Positions 40,219 through 64,000 of a DNA stretch of 64,000 nt are shown piece by piece (position 1 is the first letter of the stretch; every line of letters begins with the position of its first letter). The translations under genes and the position numbers were made by a program. This stretch comes from Amycolatopsis jejuensis (GTDB taxonomy: Bacteria; Actinomycetota; Actinomycetes; Mycobacteriales; Pseudonocardiaceae): assembly GCF_000717335.1 (NCBI RefSeq), contig NZ_JNYZ01000006.1:186001-250000 (forward strand), given 5' to 3'. Below the pieces are notes generated by a model, which saw only the letters and a program-made list of their open reading frames with translations, did no database searches and was not told the origin of the DNA.

Positions 40219-41277
40219 TCAAGCCACGTCGTAGAACTCGCGGATCCGGCCGGTGATGAAGGTCTGGTCGGCTTCGCTCAGCCCGGGGTAGGTCGGCAGG
40301 TAGAACCCGTCCTCGCTGAACCGGCTGGCGTTCAGTGCGGGCCAGCCGGGGTCGAGGTACCCGGGCTGCCTGCTCATCGGCTTGAAGAACACTCTGGTCT
40401 CGATCCCCGCGGCAGCAAGGAATTCGCGCAGCTCGTCGCGGCGGGACGCCCGGACGTCGTACATCCACAGCACGTCCCGTGCCGGCATCAGGGTGATCCC
40501 GGCGATCCCGGCGAGCCCGTCGTCGTAGCGTTTTTCGATGTCCCGGCGCAGGGCGAGGATCTCCTCGATCCGCTCGGTCTGCGCCAGCGCGACCGCGGCC
40601 TGCATGCTCGTCATGCGGAAGTTGTAGCCGAGCTTCTTGTGCAGGAACGTGTGCGCGGAGTCGAAGGCCATCCCGCGGAGGTGGGCCAGCTGAGCGGCCA
40701 GCCGCGGGTCGCCGGTGAGGCAGATCCCGCCTTCGCCGGCGGTGACGATCTTGTTGCCGAACAGGGAGAAACAGGCGATGTCGCCGGCCGGGCGGACGCT
40801 GTGGGCCTCGGCCGAATCCTCGACCACGCGCAGGTTGTACTCGTACGCCAGGGTCATGATCGCGTCCATGTCGCAGCGCCGCCCGTAGATGTGCACCGGC
40901 ATGATCGCTTTCGTACGGGGGGTGATCTTCGCTTCGATCAGGGAGACGTCGATGTTCAGGTCGTCCCCGCAGTCCACGAAAACCGGGGTGGCACCGGTGT
41001 AGGTGACCGCCCACGCGGAGGCGATCATCGTGAACTCCGGCACGATCACCTCGTCGCCGGGACCGATGCCGAGTGCCCGCAGGGCCAGGGTCAGCGCGGT
41101 GGTCCCGGACGAGCAGGCGACGCCGTGGGCGGTCCCGTGGCAGTCCGCGAACGCCTGCTCGAACTGTTTCACGAACGGTCCCTGCGAGGAGATCCAGCCG
41201 TCGCGGACGGTCCGGGTCACGTAGTCCAGCTCGCGTGCGCCGAGCCAGGGCCGGGAAACCGGGTAGCGGATGGTCAT
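40219..41277 (-). CDS. DegT/DnrJ/EryC1 sugar aminotransferase, mycosamine synthase-like (NysDII/AmphDII type)
   Basis: 352 residues from ATG 41277, which has GAGG five bases upstream; an in-frame GTG at 41304 lacks a good ribosome site. PLP-dependent transaminase: the Schiff-base Lys is K176 in SLFGNKIVTAGEGG and Asp154 in VVEDSAEA holds the pyridine nitrogen. Family members of the NysDII, AmphDII and PimC type convert GDP-3-keto-6-deoxy-D-mannose to GDP-mycosamine. The sequence from VPEFTMIASAWAVTYTGATP through MPVHIYGRRCDMDAIM is, from memory, strongly NysDII-like. Perosamine synthetase is the main alternative. The adjacent NysDI-like glycosyltransferase supports mycosamine. The GDP-mannose 4,6-dehydratase needed upstream is not in the window. 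Confidence 0.9.
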   Translation of the reverse strand: MTIRYPVSRPWLGARELDYVTRTVRDGWISSQGPFVKQFEQAFADCHGTAHGVACSSGTTALTLALRALGIGPGDEVIVPEFTMIASAWAVTYTGATPVFVDCGDDLNIDVSLIEAKITPRTKAIMPVHIYGRRCDMDAIMTLAYEYNLRVVEDSAEAHSVRPAGDIACFSLFGNKIVTAGEGGICLTGDPRLAAQLAHLRGMAFDSAHTFLHKKLGYNFRMTSMQAAVALAQTERIEEILALRRDIEKRYDDGLAGIAGITLMPARDVLWMYDVRASRRDELREFLAAAGIETRVFFKPMSRQPGYLDPGWPALNASRFSEDGFYLPTYPGLSEADQTFITGRIREFYDVA

Positions 41278-41316
41278 CGTCTCCTCGTTCGTGCGGGCGG
41301 TCACTCTTGCGGGCAG

Positions 41317-42711
41317 TCACTGCAGGGCCGGGGAAGCGAGGACGACGTCGGCCGCGGCCCGGCGCCCGCCTGCTTCCCGTTGCTGCCGGGAGAAGTACTC
41401 GGCGCGGGCCCGGAACGAGTCCGTGCCGGCGACCTTGGTGATCTTGTCGACGACGTCGCCGGGATCGATCGTCTCCGGCCGGTCGAGGGTGAGGCTGACG
41501 CCGAAGTCCGCGCCACGGACGGCCTGGTCGTGGCAGTCGACCCACAGCGGGCGCACGACGAGCGGCTTGCCGAAGTAAAGTCCTTCGTGGTAGCCGTTTC
41601 CGCCGGCGTGGGTGAAGAACACCTTGACACTGGGGTGCGCGAGGACGTCGAGCTGGGACGGCAGCCAGCTTTCGACCCGCAGGTTGCCGGGCCGTTCGGC
41701 GGCAGGCGGCAGGAACTCCTGCTGATCGGCAGGCAGCTTCCAGAGGAACTGGTGCGTGCCTTCGAGCCGGCGGGCGACCTCGACCACCGACCGGACCTCG
41801 GCCGGAGTCAGCCGGGTGATCGTACCGAAAGCCAGGTAGACCACGGAATCCCGGGCGTCGAGCCACTCCGCGACCCGGCGGTCCTCCGGTGCCTGGGGCA
41901 GCGGCGGGATCATCGCGCCCACGAACCGCATTTTCTCCGGTACGGGGAAGGGATAGTCCAGGCCGGGGACCGAGTAGACCAGGATGGATTCGGCGGCGTC
42001 GATCCGGGCCATCTGCCCGCGGGCCTCGGGCGCGATCCCGAGTTCCGCGCGGATCCGGCCGTCCTGCGAGACCACCTTCGCCATCTCGGGGCCGAAGAAC
42101 ATCGCGAGCGTGCGCAGCTTGAAGAGCCGGTTCTCGATGCGCTGCGCCAGGGTCATCCGGTACGGCAGTCCCGAGTGCGGCACCGGGAAGCCCGGCGGCG
42201 TATGGCTTTTCGAGAACGGAGTGTGCGAGGTGAGCACGTTGCTCGGCATGAACGGGACGCTCAGGATGAACGGGATCTTCCTGGTGATCGCCAGCTCGAC
42301 CGCGAACAGGCTCATGCTTTCGATGACCATCAGTGCCGGGCGGATCTTGTCGGCCGCGCTTTCCAGTGCGCGGTACTTGCCCACGCGCAGCTGCGGGTCC
42401 ACCGTGTGCCGGAGGACCGCGCGGTGGGCTTTGAACCGCGAAGACTGGGTCACCGCCCGATAGGTCTCGTCGTCCCAGGTCACCGCGGACATCTCGGGGA
42501 CGACCTCGCCGAGCGAGGCGAATTCGACCGGCGTCCCGGCAGCAGTCCGGGCAGTAATGCCTTCGACTTCGCCGCGGCGGGGCTCGTCGGTGGCGAACCA
42601 GAGGTCTTCCACGCCGCGCCCGGACAGCTCACCGGCGAGGGTCAGCAGCGGATTGAGCAGGCCGGCTTCGGGGGAGCTGACGAAGAGGATCGGACGGCGG
42701 GTCGGCTCCAT
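41317..42711 (-). CDS. GT1-family macrolide glycosyltransferase, mycosaminyltransferase-like (NysDI/AmphDI/PimK type)
   Basis: 464 residues, a GT-B fold macrolide glycosyltransferase. The N-terminal acceptor half opens with RPILFVSSPEAGLLNPLLTL; the C-terminal nucleotide-sugar site is FFTHAGGNGYHEGLYFGKP (365-383) followed by VRPLWVDCHDQ (386-396). These blocks, and AVTWDDETYRAVTQ near residue 77, resemble NysDI/AmphDI, which transfer GDP-mycosamine to the aglycone hydroxyl (C19 in nystatin). ATG 42711 has AAAGG eight bases upstream; a longer in-frame extension runs antisense through the ligase gene and is rejected. It heads the minus-strand run with the aminotransferase (39 bases on) and P450, and its promoter region holds two PAS-LuxR-type operators. 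Confidence 0.92.
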   Translation of the reverse strand: MEPTRRPILFVSSPEAGLLNPLLTLAGELSGRGVEDLWFATDEPRRGEVEGITARTAAGTPVEFASLGEVVPEMSAVTWDDETYRAVTQSSRFKAHRAVLRHTVDPQLRVGKYRALESAADKIRPALMVIESMSLFAVELAITRKIPFILSVPFMPSNVLTSHTPFSKSHTPPGFPVPHSGLPYRMTLAQRIENRLFKLRTLAMFFGPEMAKVVSQDGRIRAELGIAPEARGQMARIDAAESILVYSVPGLDYPFPVPEKMRFVGAMIPPLPQAPEDRRVAEWLDARDSVVYLAFGTITRLTPAEVRSVVEVARRLEGTHQFLWKLPADQQEFLPPAAERPGNLRVESWLPSQLDVLAHPSVKVFFTHAGGNGYHEGLYFGKPLVVRPLWVDCHDQAVRGADFGVSLTLDRPETIDPGDVVDKITKVAGTDSFRARAEYFSRQQREAGGRRAAADVVLASPALQ

Positions 42712-42779
42712 GGGCACTACCTTTCCGCGGTGCGCGGGTGGCTTCCGGTGCGGGGCCCTGCCTTTGTCCCACGGGAAGT

Positions 42780-42795
42780 CCCGGGAAATCCCCAG
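42780..42795. promoter_or_regulatory. PAS-LuxR (PimM-type) operator, box a
   Basis: Reads CCCGGGAAATCCCCAG. Against the published PimM consensus CTVGGGAWWTCCCBAG it differs only at the second base. It lies 69-84 bases upstream of the glycosyltransferase start, a suitable place for an activator. A weaker overlapping copy of the core, GGGAAGTCCC, is at 42773-42782. The regulator gene is not in the window. Confidence 0.72.
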
Positions 42796-42818
42796 TGCCG
42801 GGCGCCGGCACCGGGGTT

Positions 42819-42834
42819 CTGGGGATTTCCCGTG
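42819..42834. promoter_or_regulatory. PAS-LuxR (PimM-type) operator, box b
   Basis: Reads CTGGGGATTTCCCGTG, one mismatch (base 15) from CTVGGGAWWTCCCBAG. It lies 91-106 bases before the acyl-CoA ligase start and 39 bases centre to centre from box a, in inverted orientation. Both divergent units may answer to the same regulator. Confidence 0.72.
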
Positions 42835-42924
42835 CGGGGAGCGCGGACGCTGGACGGCGGGCACCCCGGAGTGCCGTGCGGACGCTCCCCGTCCGAATCG
42901 AAGCCGAAGAAATGAGGTCCGGTC

Positions 42925-44337
42925 ATGGCGAAAATCTGCGGTGCGGACAGTGTCCGCACCCTCGGAGAGTGGGAAGCCGACGCGGTCCGGATGGCCGGTG
43001 AACTGCGGGAGCGCGGGGTACGCCGGTCCGACCGGGTGCTGCTGAAGGCGGAGAACTCGGCAGGCTATGTGACCGCGCTCCTCGCGCTGATGCACCTCGG
43101 CGCCTCGATCGTGCTCATCGACTGCACGGAACGGGCCGCGACCACGGAACGCCTGATCACCCAGGCCCGCGTCAGGTACTGCATCGGCGGCGACGACCCC
43201 GCCCTGCCCGGCGCCGTCCCGTGCTTCCCGATTTACGAGCTGCAGCTGCATTCCGCGGGCCGGAGCGCGGCGGCGGCGGAAGCGGATGCCCTGGATGTCC
43301 GTCCGTGGTGCGAACTTCCCGACGGCCTGGTCATGTTCTCCTCCGGCTCGACCGGCGCCCCGAAGGCGATCGTGAAGTCCGGCGCCTCGTTCCTGCGGAA
43401 CCTGCGCCGCAACATCGACCAGGTCGGGCACGTCGAGACCGACGTGCTCGTGCCGCTGCTGCCGTTTTCCCACCAGTACGGGCTGTCGATGGTGCTCATC
43501 GCGTGGCTCGCCCGGTGCTCGCTGGTGGTGGCCCCGTACCGGCGGCTCGACCACGCACTGCGGATGGCCGGTCTGTGCGGCGCGACGGTGTTCGACGCCA
43601 CGCCGGCGACCTACCGCAGCATGCTCAACCTGGCCCGCCGCCGGCCCGTGCTGATGCGCGTGCTCGCCGGGGCGCGGATGCTCTGCTCCGGTGCCGCGCC
43701 CCTCGATCCGGTGCTCGTGGACCACTACACCGGCGAGGTCGGGCACTGCCTGCTCGACAGCTACGGCAGCACCGAACTCGGCAACGTCGCCTTTGCCACC
43801 CTGGACAACCCGGTCGCCTGCGGACGGGCGGTCGAGGGTGTGCGGCTGGCAGTGGTGGACGACGAGGGCACCGAGCTTCCGGCCGGCGAGGTGGGCGAGG
43901 TCATGGTGCACACCCCGGACGTCATGGCGGGCTACCTCGGCGAGGACGGCGAGATCGAACCGGCCGTCCGGGGCTGGTACCCGAGCGGGGACCTCGGCCG
44001 GCTGACCTCGGACGGGAGCCTGTACGTCCTCGGCCGCAAGCGGGCCGTCCACCGGATGGGCTACACCCTCTACCCGGACATGATCGAACGGCGGATGGCG
44101 GAGGCGGGCTGTGTGGCCAAGATCGTCGCGATCCCCTGCGAGCGCCGGGGCAGTGAGCTGATCTCCTTCGTCGAGGACGACCAGAACCGGGGCCTCGCCC
44201 ACTGGCGGGCGGTGGCCAGAGCGGCGCTCGCCGACTACGAGCTGCCCGACCGGATGGTCGTCATCGACCGCTTTCCGCTCAACGGCACCGGCAAGCCGGA
44301 CAGCAAGCGGCTCGAGGAGCTGGCCGCCTCGGCGTGA
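42925..44337 (+). CDS. AMP-forming acyl-CoA ligase, probable starter-unit activation
   Basis: 470 residues, ANL superfamily. Motifs: A3 P-loop FSSGSTGAPK (138-147), A5 YGSTE (280-284), A7 SGDL (354-357), A8 hinge near GRKRAVHRMGY (370-380) and A10 PLNGTGKPD (451-459) with catalytic Lys457. It is shorter than the common 500-550 residues but no core motif is missing. It faces the amine oxidase gene and lies close to a PKS that starts with a bare ACP, the arrangement seen where an arginine-derived acid is activated as starter (azalomycin, ECO-02301 and mediomycin type clusters). Substrate 4-guanidinobutyrate or 4-aminobutyrate is inference; the product may be a CoA ester or direct ACP loading. 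ATG 42925 has TGAGG seven bases upstream. Confidence 0.9.
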   Translation: MAKICGADSVRTLGEWEADAVRMAGELRERGVRRSDRVLLKAENSAGYVTALLALMHLGASIVLIDCTERAATTERLITQARVRYCIGGDDPALPGAVPCFPIYELQLHSAGRSAAAAEADALDVRPWCELPDGLVMFSSGSTGAPKAIVKSGASFLRNLRRNIDQVGHVETDVLVPLLPFSHQYGLSMVLIAWLARCSLVVAPYRRLDHALRMAGLCGATVFDATPATYRSMLNLARRRPVLMRVLAGARMLCSGAAPLDPVLVDHYTGEVGHCLLDSYGSTELGNVAFATLDNPVACGRAVEGVRLAVVDDEGTELPAGEVGEVMVHTPDVMAGYLGEDGEIEPAVRGWYPSGDLGRLTSDGSLYVLGRKRAVHRMGYTLYPDMIERRMAEAGCVAKIVAIPCERRGSELISFVEDDQNRGLAHWRAVARAALADYELPDRMVVIDRFPLNGTGKPDSKRLEELAASA

Positions 44338-44343
44338 GCGGGC

Positions 44344-44370
44344 TGCCGGGCACGGGTGCCGTGCCCGGCA
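44344..44370. terminator. Perfect 10-bp hairpin between convergent genes
   Basis: TGCCGGGCAC (44344-44353) and its exact complement (44361-44370) flank a seven-base loop, inside the 48 bases between the ligase stop and the amine oxidase stop. It is probably a bidirectional terminator. Confidence 0.8.
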
Positions 44371-44385
44371 TTCCGGTGCGGCCGC

Positions 44386-46041
44386 TCAGCGGGGCAGCTC
44401 CACCGGAGCCAGCTCGGCGAACCGGTCTCCCGGGCCGGGGTTCTCCGGTGCGGTCGCTCCGCCGAGATGGTCCAGCACGCCCCAGACGGCGTTGAGCGCG
44501 GTCGTCACCGCACCCTCGGCGAACCCCGCCGTCCACGAAATGTCGTCACCGCAGAGGAAGAACCCGCGTTGCGCGCGGGGTTCCCCGCGCTGCATGAACT
44601 GGGTGAAGAGCCGGCGCTGATAGCGGTAGTGGCCGGGGAGGCTGGCGCGGAAGGCACCCAGGAAGTGCGGCTCGTGCTCCCAGGTGATGCCGATCGGGCC
44701 GCCGATGATGTGCGAGGCGATGTCGACGTCCGGGTAGATCGCCTTCAGCTGCCGCAGGACGACGTCCATCCGCTGGGCGGCGCCGAGGGTGCGCACCTTC
44801 GCCGAATCGTCGTTCCAGCTGTAGGACAGGCACATCACGCCCGGCCGGCCGGGCCCGTCCTCGAAGAGATACACCCCGCGGGGGCTGCGGTCGGTCAGGG
44901 TCATGCCCATCACGTCCCGGCCGGTGGCCGGGTCGAGGTCCCGCCAGAACGGGCGGTCGGTGAGGACGAAAAGCTTGGAGGAGCCCATGTAGTGGGTGCG
45001 CTCGATCGCGGTCCACTGCGGGCTGCTGAGCAGTTCGGGGGCACAGTCGACGTGGCCGAGCAGAGTCCACACGTGCGGGGTGAACACGGCGGCGGCGAAG
45101 TCGCGCCGGGTACCGGAGGCGTCTTCGACGGTGATGGCCTCGCCGGAACGGCGCAGCCGCGTCACCGCCGGGCGGGGGGCGCCCGAGTTGAGCGACGACA
45201 AGGTCGTCCCGGCTGGCCAGTGCACCGGGTTCTCCGGTGCGTGGGTCCACAATCCGGCCGGGAGCCGCTGGGCGCCGCCGGTGATGCTGACCTGGTCCTC
45301 GTCGGCGTGGGTGAAGACGACCCGCAGGATCTCCAGGATGGAGTTGGGGAAATCGGTGTCCCAGCCGCCGGTGCCGAAGCCGATCTGCCCGAAGATCTCC
45401 CGGGAACGGAAGGACCCGAACGCCGACGAGGACGCCAGGAAACCGTAGAACGACTCGTCGTCCAGCTCGGCCACCAGCCGGTTCCAGAGGGCCTTGATCG
45501 CACGGACGTCGCGCCGCCGGATGGCGTCCTCCATCGACGAGCGTTCCGCACGGTCCTGCAGCACCTTGTCCCAGGCGTCGGCGACCTGCAGGTAGTCGGC
45601 AGGCAGTTCGCCCGCGGTCCGCACCCGGTGGACCACCCCGCCGAGATCGATCACCGTGCTGGGCGCGGCGGCCGAGAGCGGATTGGGAAAGGGCCGGGTC
45701 GCGAGGCCGAGCAGGCCGATGTAGTGGAACAGGGTGCTCGCCGAGGGCGGGAAACGCATCGCGCCCAGCTCCGCGAAGGAATCCGGATGGCCGGGGAAGG
45801 CGGCCGAGCGCATCCGCCCGCCCAGCTCACCGGCCTCGTGGAGAACGGGTCGCAGGCCGAGCTTCATGAGCTCGTAAGCGGCGACGAGACCGGAGATCCC
45901 GCCGCCGACCACGGCCACCGGGGTGCCGAGGCGGTGCTCCGGCAGCCGTCCGAGACCGGCCGGATGGGTCAGCCAGTCGTCGTAGCCGAAGGGGAAGTCC
46001 GGGCCGAACATGGTCATCGGATGCGGGCTGGCCAAGGTCAT
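44386..46041 (-). CDS. Flavin monoamine oxidase family, arginine 2-monooxygenase-like (decarboxylating)
   Basis: 551 residues. The dinucleotide fold [18 protein letters not shown] (41-58), Glu69 for the ribose and GGRMR (74-78) bind FAD; the C-terminal [14 protein letters not shown] is the second flavin signature of the amine oxidase family. The N-terminal [20 protein letters not shown] and central [19 protein letters not shown] closely resemble, from memory, oxidases of marginolactone and linear aminopolyene clusters that turn L-arginine into 4-guanidinobutanamide. Tryptophan 2-monooxygenase or a plain L-amino-acid oxidase are alternatives. The amidase needed to reach the free acid is not in the window. 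ATG 46041 has GGAGAGG eight bases upstream. Confidence 0.88.
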   Translation of the reverse strand: MTLASPHPMTMFGPDFPFGYDDWLTHPAGLGRLPEHRLGTPVAVVGGGISGLVAAYELMKLGLRPVLHEAGELGGRMRSAAFPGHPDSFAELGAMRFPPSASTLFHYIGLLGLATRPFPNPLSAAAPSTVIDLGGVVHRVRTAGELPADYLQVADAWDKVLQDRAERSSMEDAIRRRDVRAIKALWNRLVAELDDESFYGFLASSSAFGSFRSREIFGQIGFGTGGWDTDFPNSILEILRVVFTHADEDQVSITGGAQRLPAGLWTHAPENPVHWPAGTTLSSLNSGAPRPAVTRLRRSGEAITVEDASGTRRDFAAAVFTPHVWTLLGHVDCAPELLSSPQWTAIERTHYMGSSKLFVLTDRPFWRDLDPATGRDVMGMTLTDRSPRGVYLFEDGPGRPGVMCLSYSWNDDSAKVRTLGAAQRMDVVLRQLKAIYPDVDIASHIIGGPIGITWEHEPHFLGAFRASLPGHYRYQRRLFTQFMQRGEPRAQRGFFLCGDDISWTAGFAEGAVTTALNAVWGVLDHLGGATAPENPGPGDRFAELAPVELPR

Positions 46042-46236
46042 CGCGGTTGCCTCTCCGAAGAGAACGCCGGGGGTCGCCGCAGCCTCCCCTGCCCGGATGC
46101 GGGAAATCCCCAGACAATGCCGCCGGAGGGGGCGGATCTCCGTGGTGCTCTAGGAAAAAGTACAGGACGCAGGCTCCTACGATCGGCGTCGAAGCCAGTT
46201 TCCGGTTCCGGGCTCGAAGGGTGGTGGCGCGGCGAG
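46042..46236. promoter_or_regulatory. Divergent promoter region, amine oxidase / loading PKS
   Basis: 195 bases between divergent starts. It holds a third copy of the 14-base core seen upstream of the glycosyltransferase (46100-46113). TACGAT at 46178-46183 could be a -10 for the PKS but no good -35 stands before it, so this is a weak suggestion. The ribosome site of the PKS is also weak (GAAGG 46215-46220, 16 bases from the ATG). Confidence 0.6.
46098..46113. promoter_or_regulatory. PAS-LuxR (PimM-type) operator, box c
   Basis: Reads TGCGGGAAATCCCCAG. Bases 3-16 match CTVGGGAWWTCCCBAG; the first two do not. The 14-base core equals that of box a base for base. It lies 57-72 bases before the amine oxidase start and about 125-140 before the PKS start, so the oxidase is the likelier target, perhaps both. 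Confidence 0.65.
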
Positions 46237-62409
<16,173 letters not shown>

Positions 62410-62458
62410 GGCCGGGCCCCTACCCCTGCCGCGACGACGATCGGATGAGGACAAGCCA

Positions 62459-64000
<1,542 letters not shown>

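Larger units (their letters stand above)
42712..42924. promoter_or_regulatory. Divergent promoter region, glycosyltransferase operon / acyl-CoA ligase
   Basis: 213 bases between divergent starts. The centre is a large inverted repeat: a 14-base arm at 42782-42795 (CGGGAAATCCCCAG) and its exact complement at 42819-42832, enclosing a smaller perfect repeat (TGCCGG, 42796-42801, and CCGGCA, 42805-42810). Each long arm is also itself a near-palindromic operator. I could not assign -10 or -35 hexamers with confidence on either strand. Confidence 0.7.

Noticed and set aside
41278..41304. GTG 41304 as aminotransferase start
   Set aside because: It has no ribosome site, whereas ATG 41277 has GAGG at good spacing and matches the usual N-terminus.
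39706..42915. A 1069-codon plus-strand frame opposite the sugar genes
   Set aside because: It is antisense to the P450, aminotransferase and glycosyltransferase, all of which have intact catalytic motifs on the minus strand.
42712..44202. N-terminal extension of the glycosyltransferase
   Set aside because: It is antisense to the acyl-CoA ligase and the divergent promoter; the conserved N-terminus starts at 42711.
42925..44337. Ligase activating p-aminobenzoate, as in candicidin-type polyenes
   Set aside because: Those synthases have the ligase fused to the loading module and a PabAB gene; here it is discrete and paired with an arginine-type oxidase. Not fully excluded.
44356..46236. In-frame extension of the loading PKS upstream of ATG 46237
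   Set aside because: It runs antisense through the amine oxidase gene and has no PKS-like sequence; the ACP starts right after 46237.

Overview
The window is high-GC actinomycete DNA, almost entirely coding, holding the two ends of one large modular type I polyketide synthase (PKS) assembly line with tailoring genes between them. GC-rich codon use, the style of the PKS linkers and the gene families suggest Pseudonocardiales (Amycolatopsis-like) or Streptomyces; I cannot fix the genus. No rRNA, tRNA, CRISPR array or insertion sequence was seen, and no non-coding stretch exceeds 300 bases.

Layout. 1-21973 (+): a PKS entering from the left with five KS-AT-KR-ACP modules (A1-A5; the KS of A1 is cut). 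21985-31848 (+): a two-module PKS (B1, B2). 31893-38954 (+): a one-module PKS (C) with DH, ER, KR, ACP and a terminal thioesterase, so it ends the line. 42711-39000 (-): a probable operon of mycosaminyltransferase, GDP-ketosugar aminotransferase and cytochrome P450. 42925-44337 (+): acyl-CoA ligase. 46041-44386 (-): flavin amine oxidase of the arginine 2-monooxygenase type. 46237-62409 (+): the first PKS, a lone loading ACP followed by three modules (D1-D3). 62459-64000 (+): the next PKS (E), cut by the window.

How the genes work together (inference). The oxidase and ligase would supply an arginine-derived starter (4-guanidinobutyryl or 4-aminobutyryl) to the loading ACP of D. D and E begin the chain, unseen proteins build the middle, and A, B and C finish it. 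Module order in A (methylmalonyl module A2, then a reducing module, then a module with a dead KR, A4) copies NysI/AmphI of nystatin and amphotericin. There these positions give the exocyclic carboxyl-bearing carbon and the hemiketal ketone. The sugar genes are of the NysDI/NysDII type, and the two divergent promoter regions carry near-matches to the operator of PimM-type PAS-LuxR regulators of polyene clusters.

The most interesting reading is therefore a mycosamine-glycosylated polyene-type macrolide primed by an arginine-derived, nitrogen-bearing starter, a combination I do not know from a characterised cluster. The polyene itself lies in modules outside the window and is not proven here.
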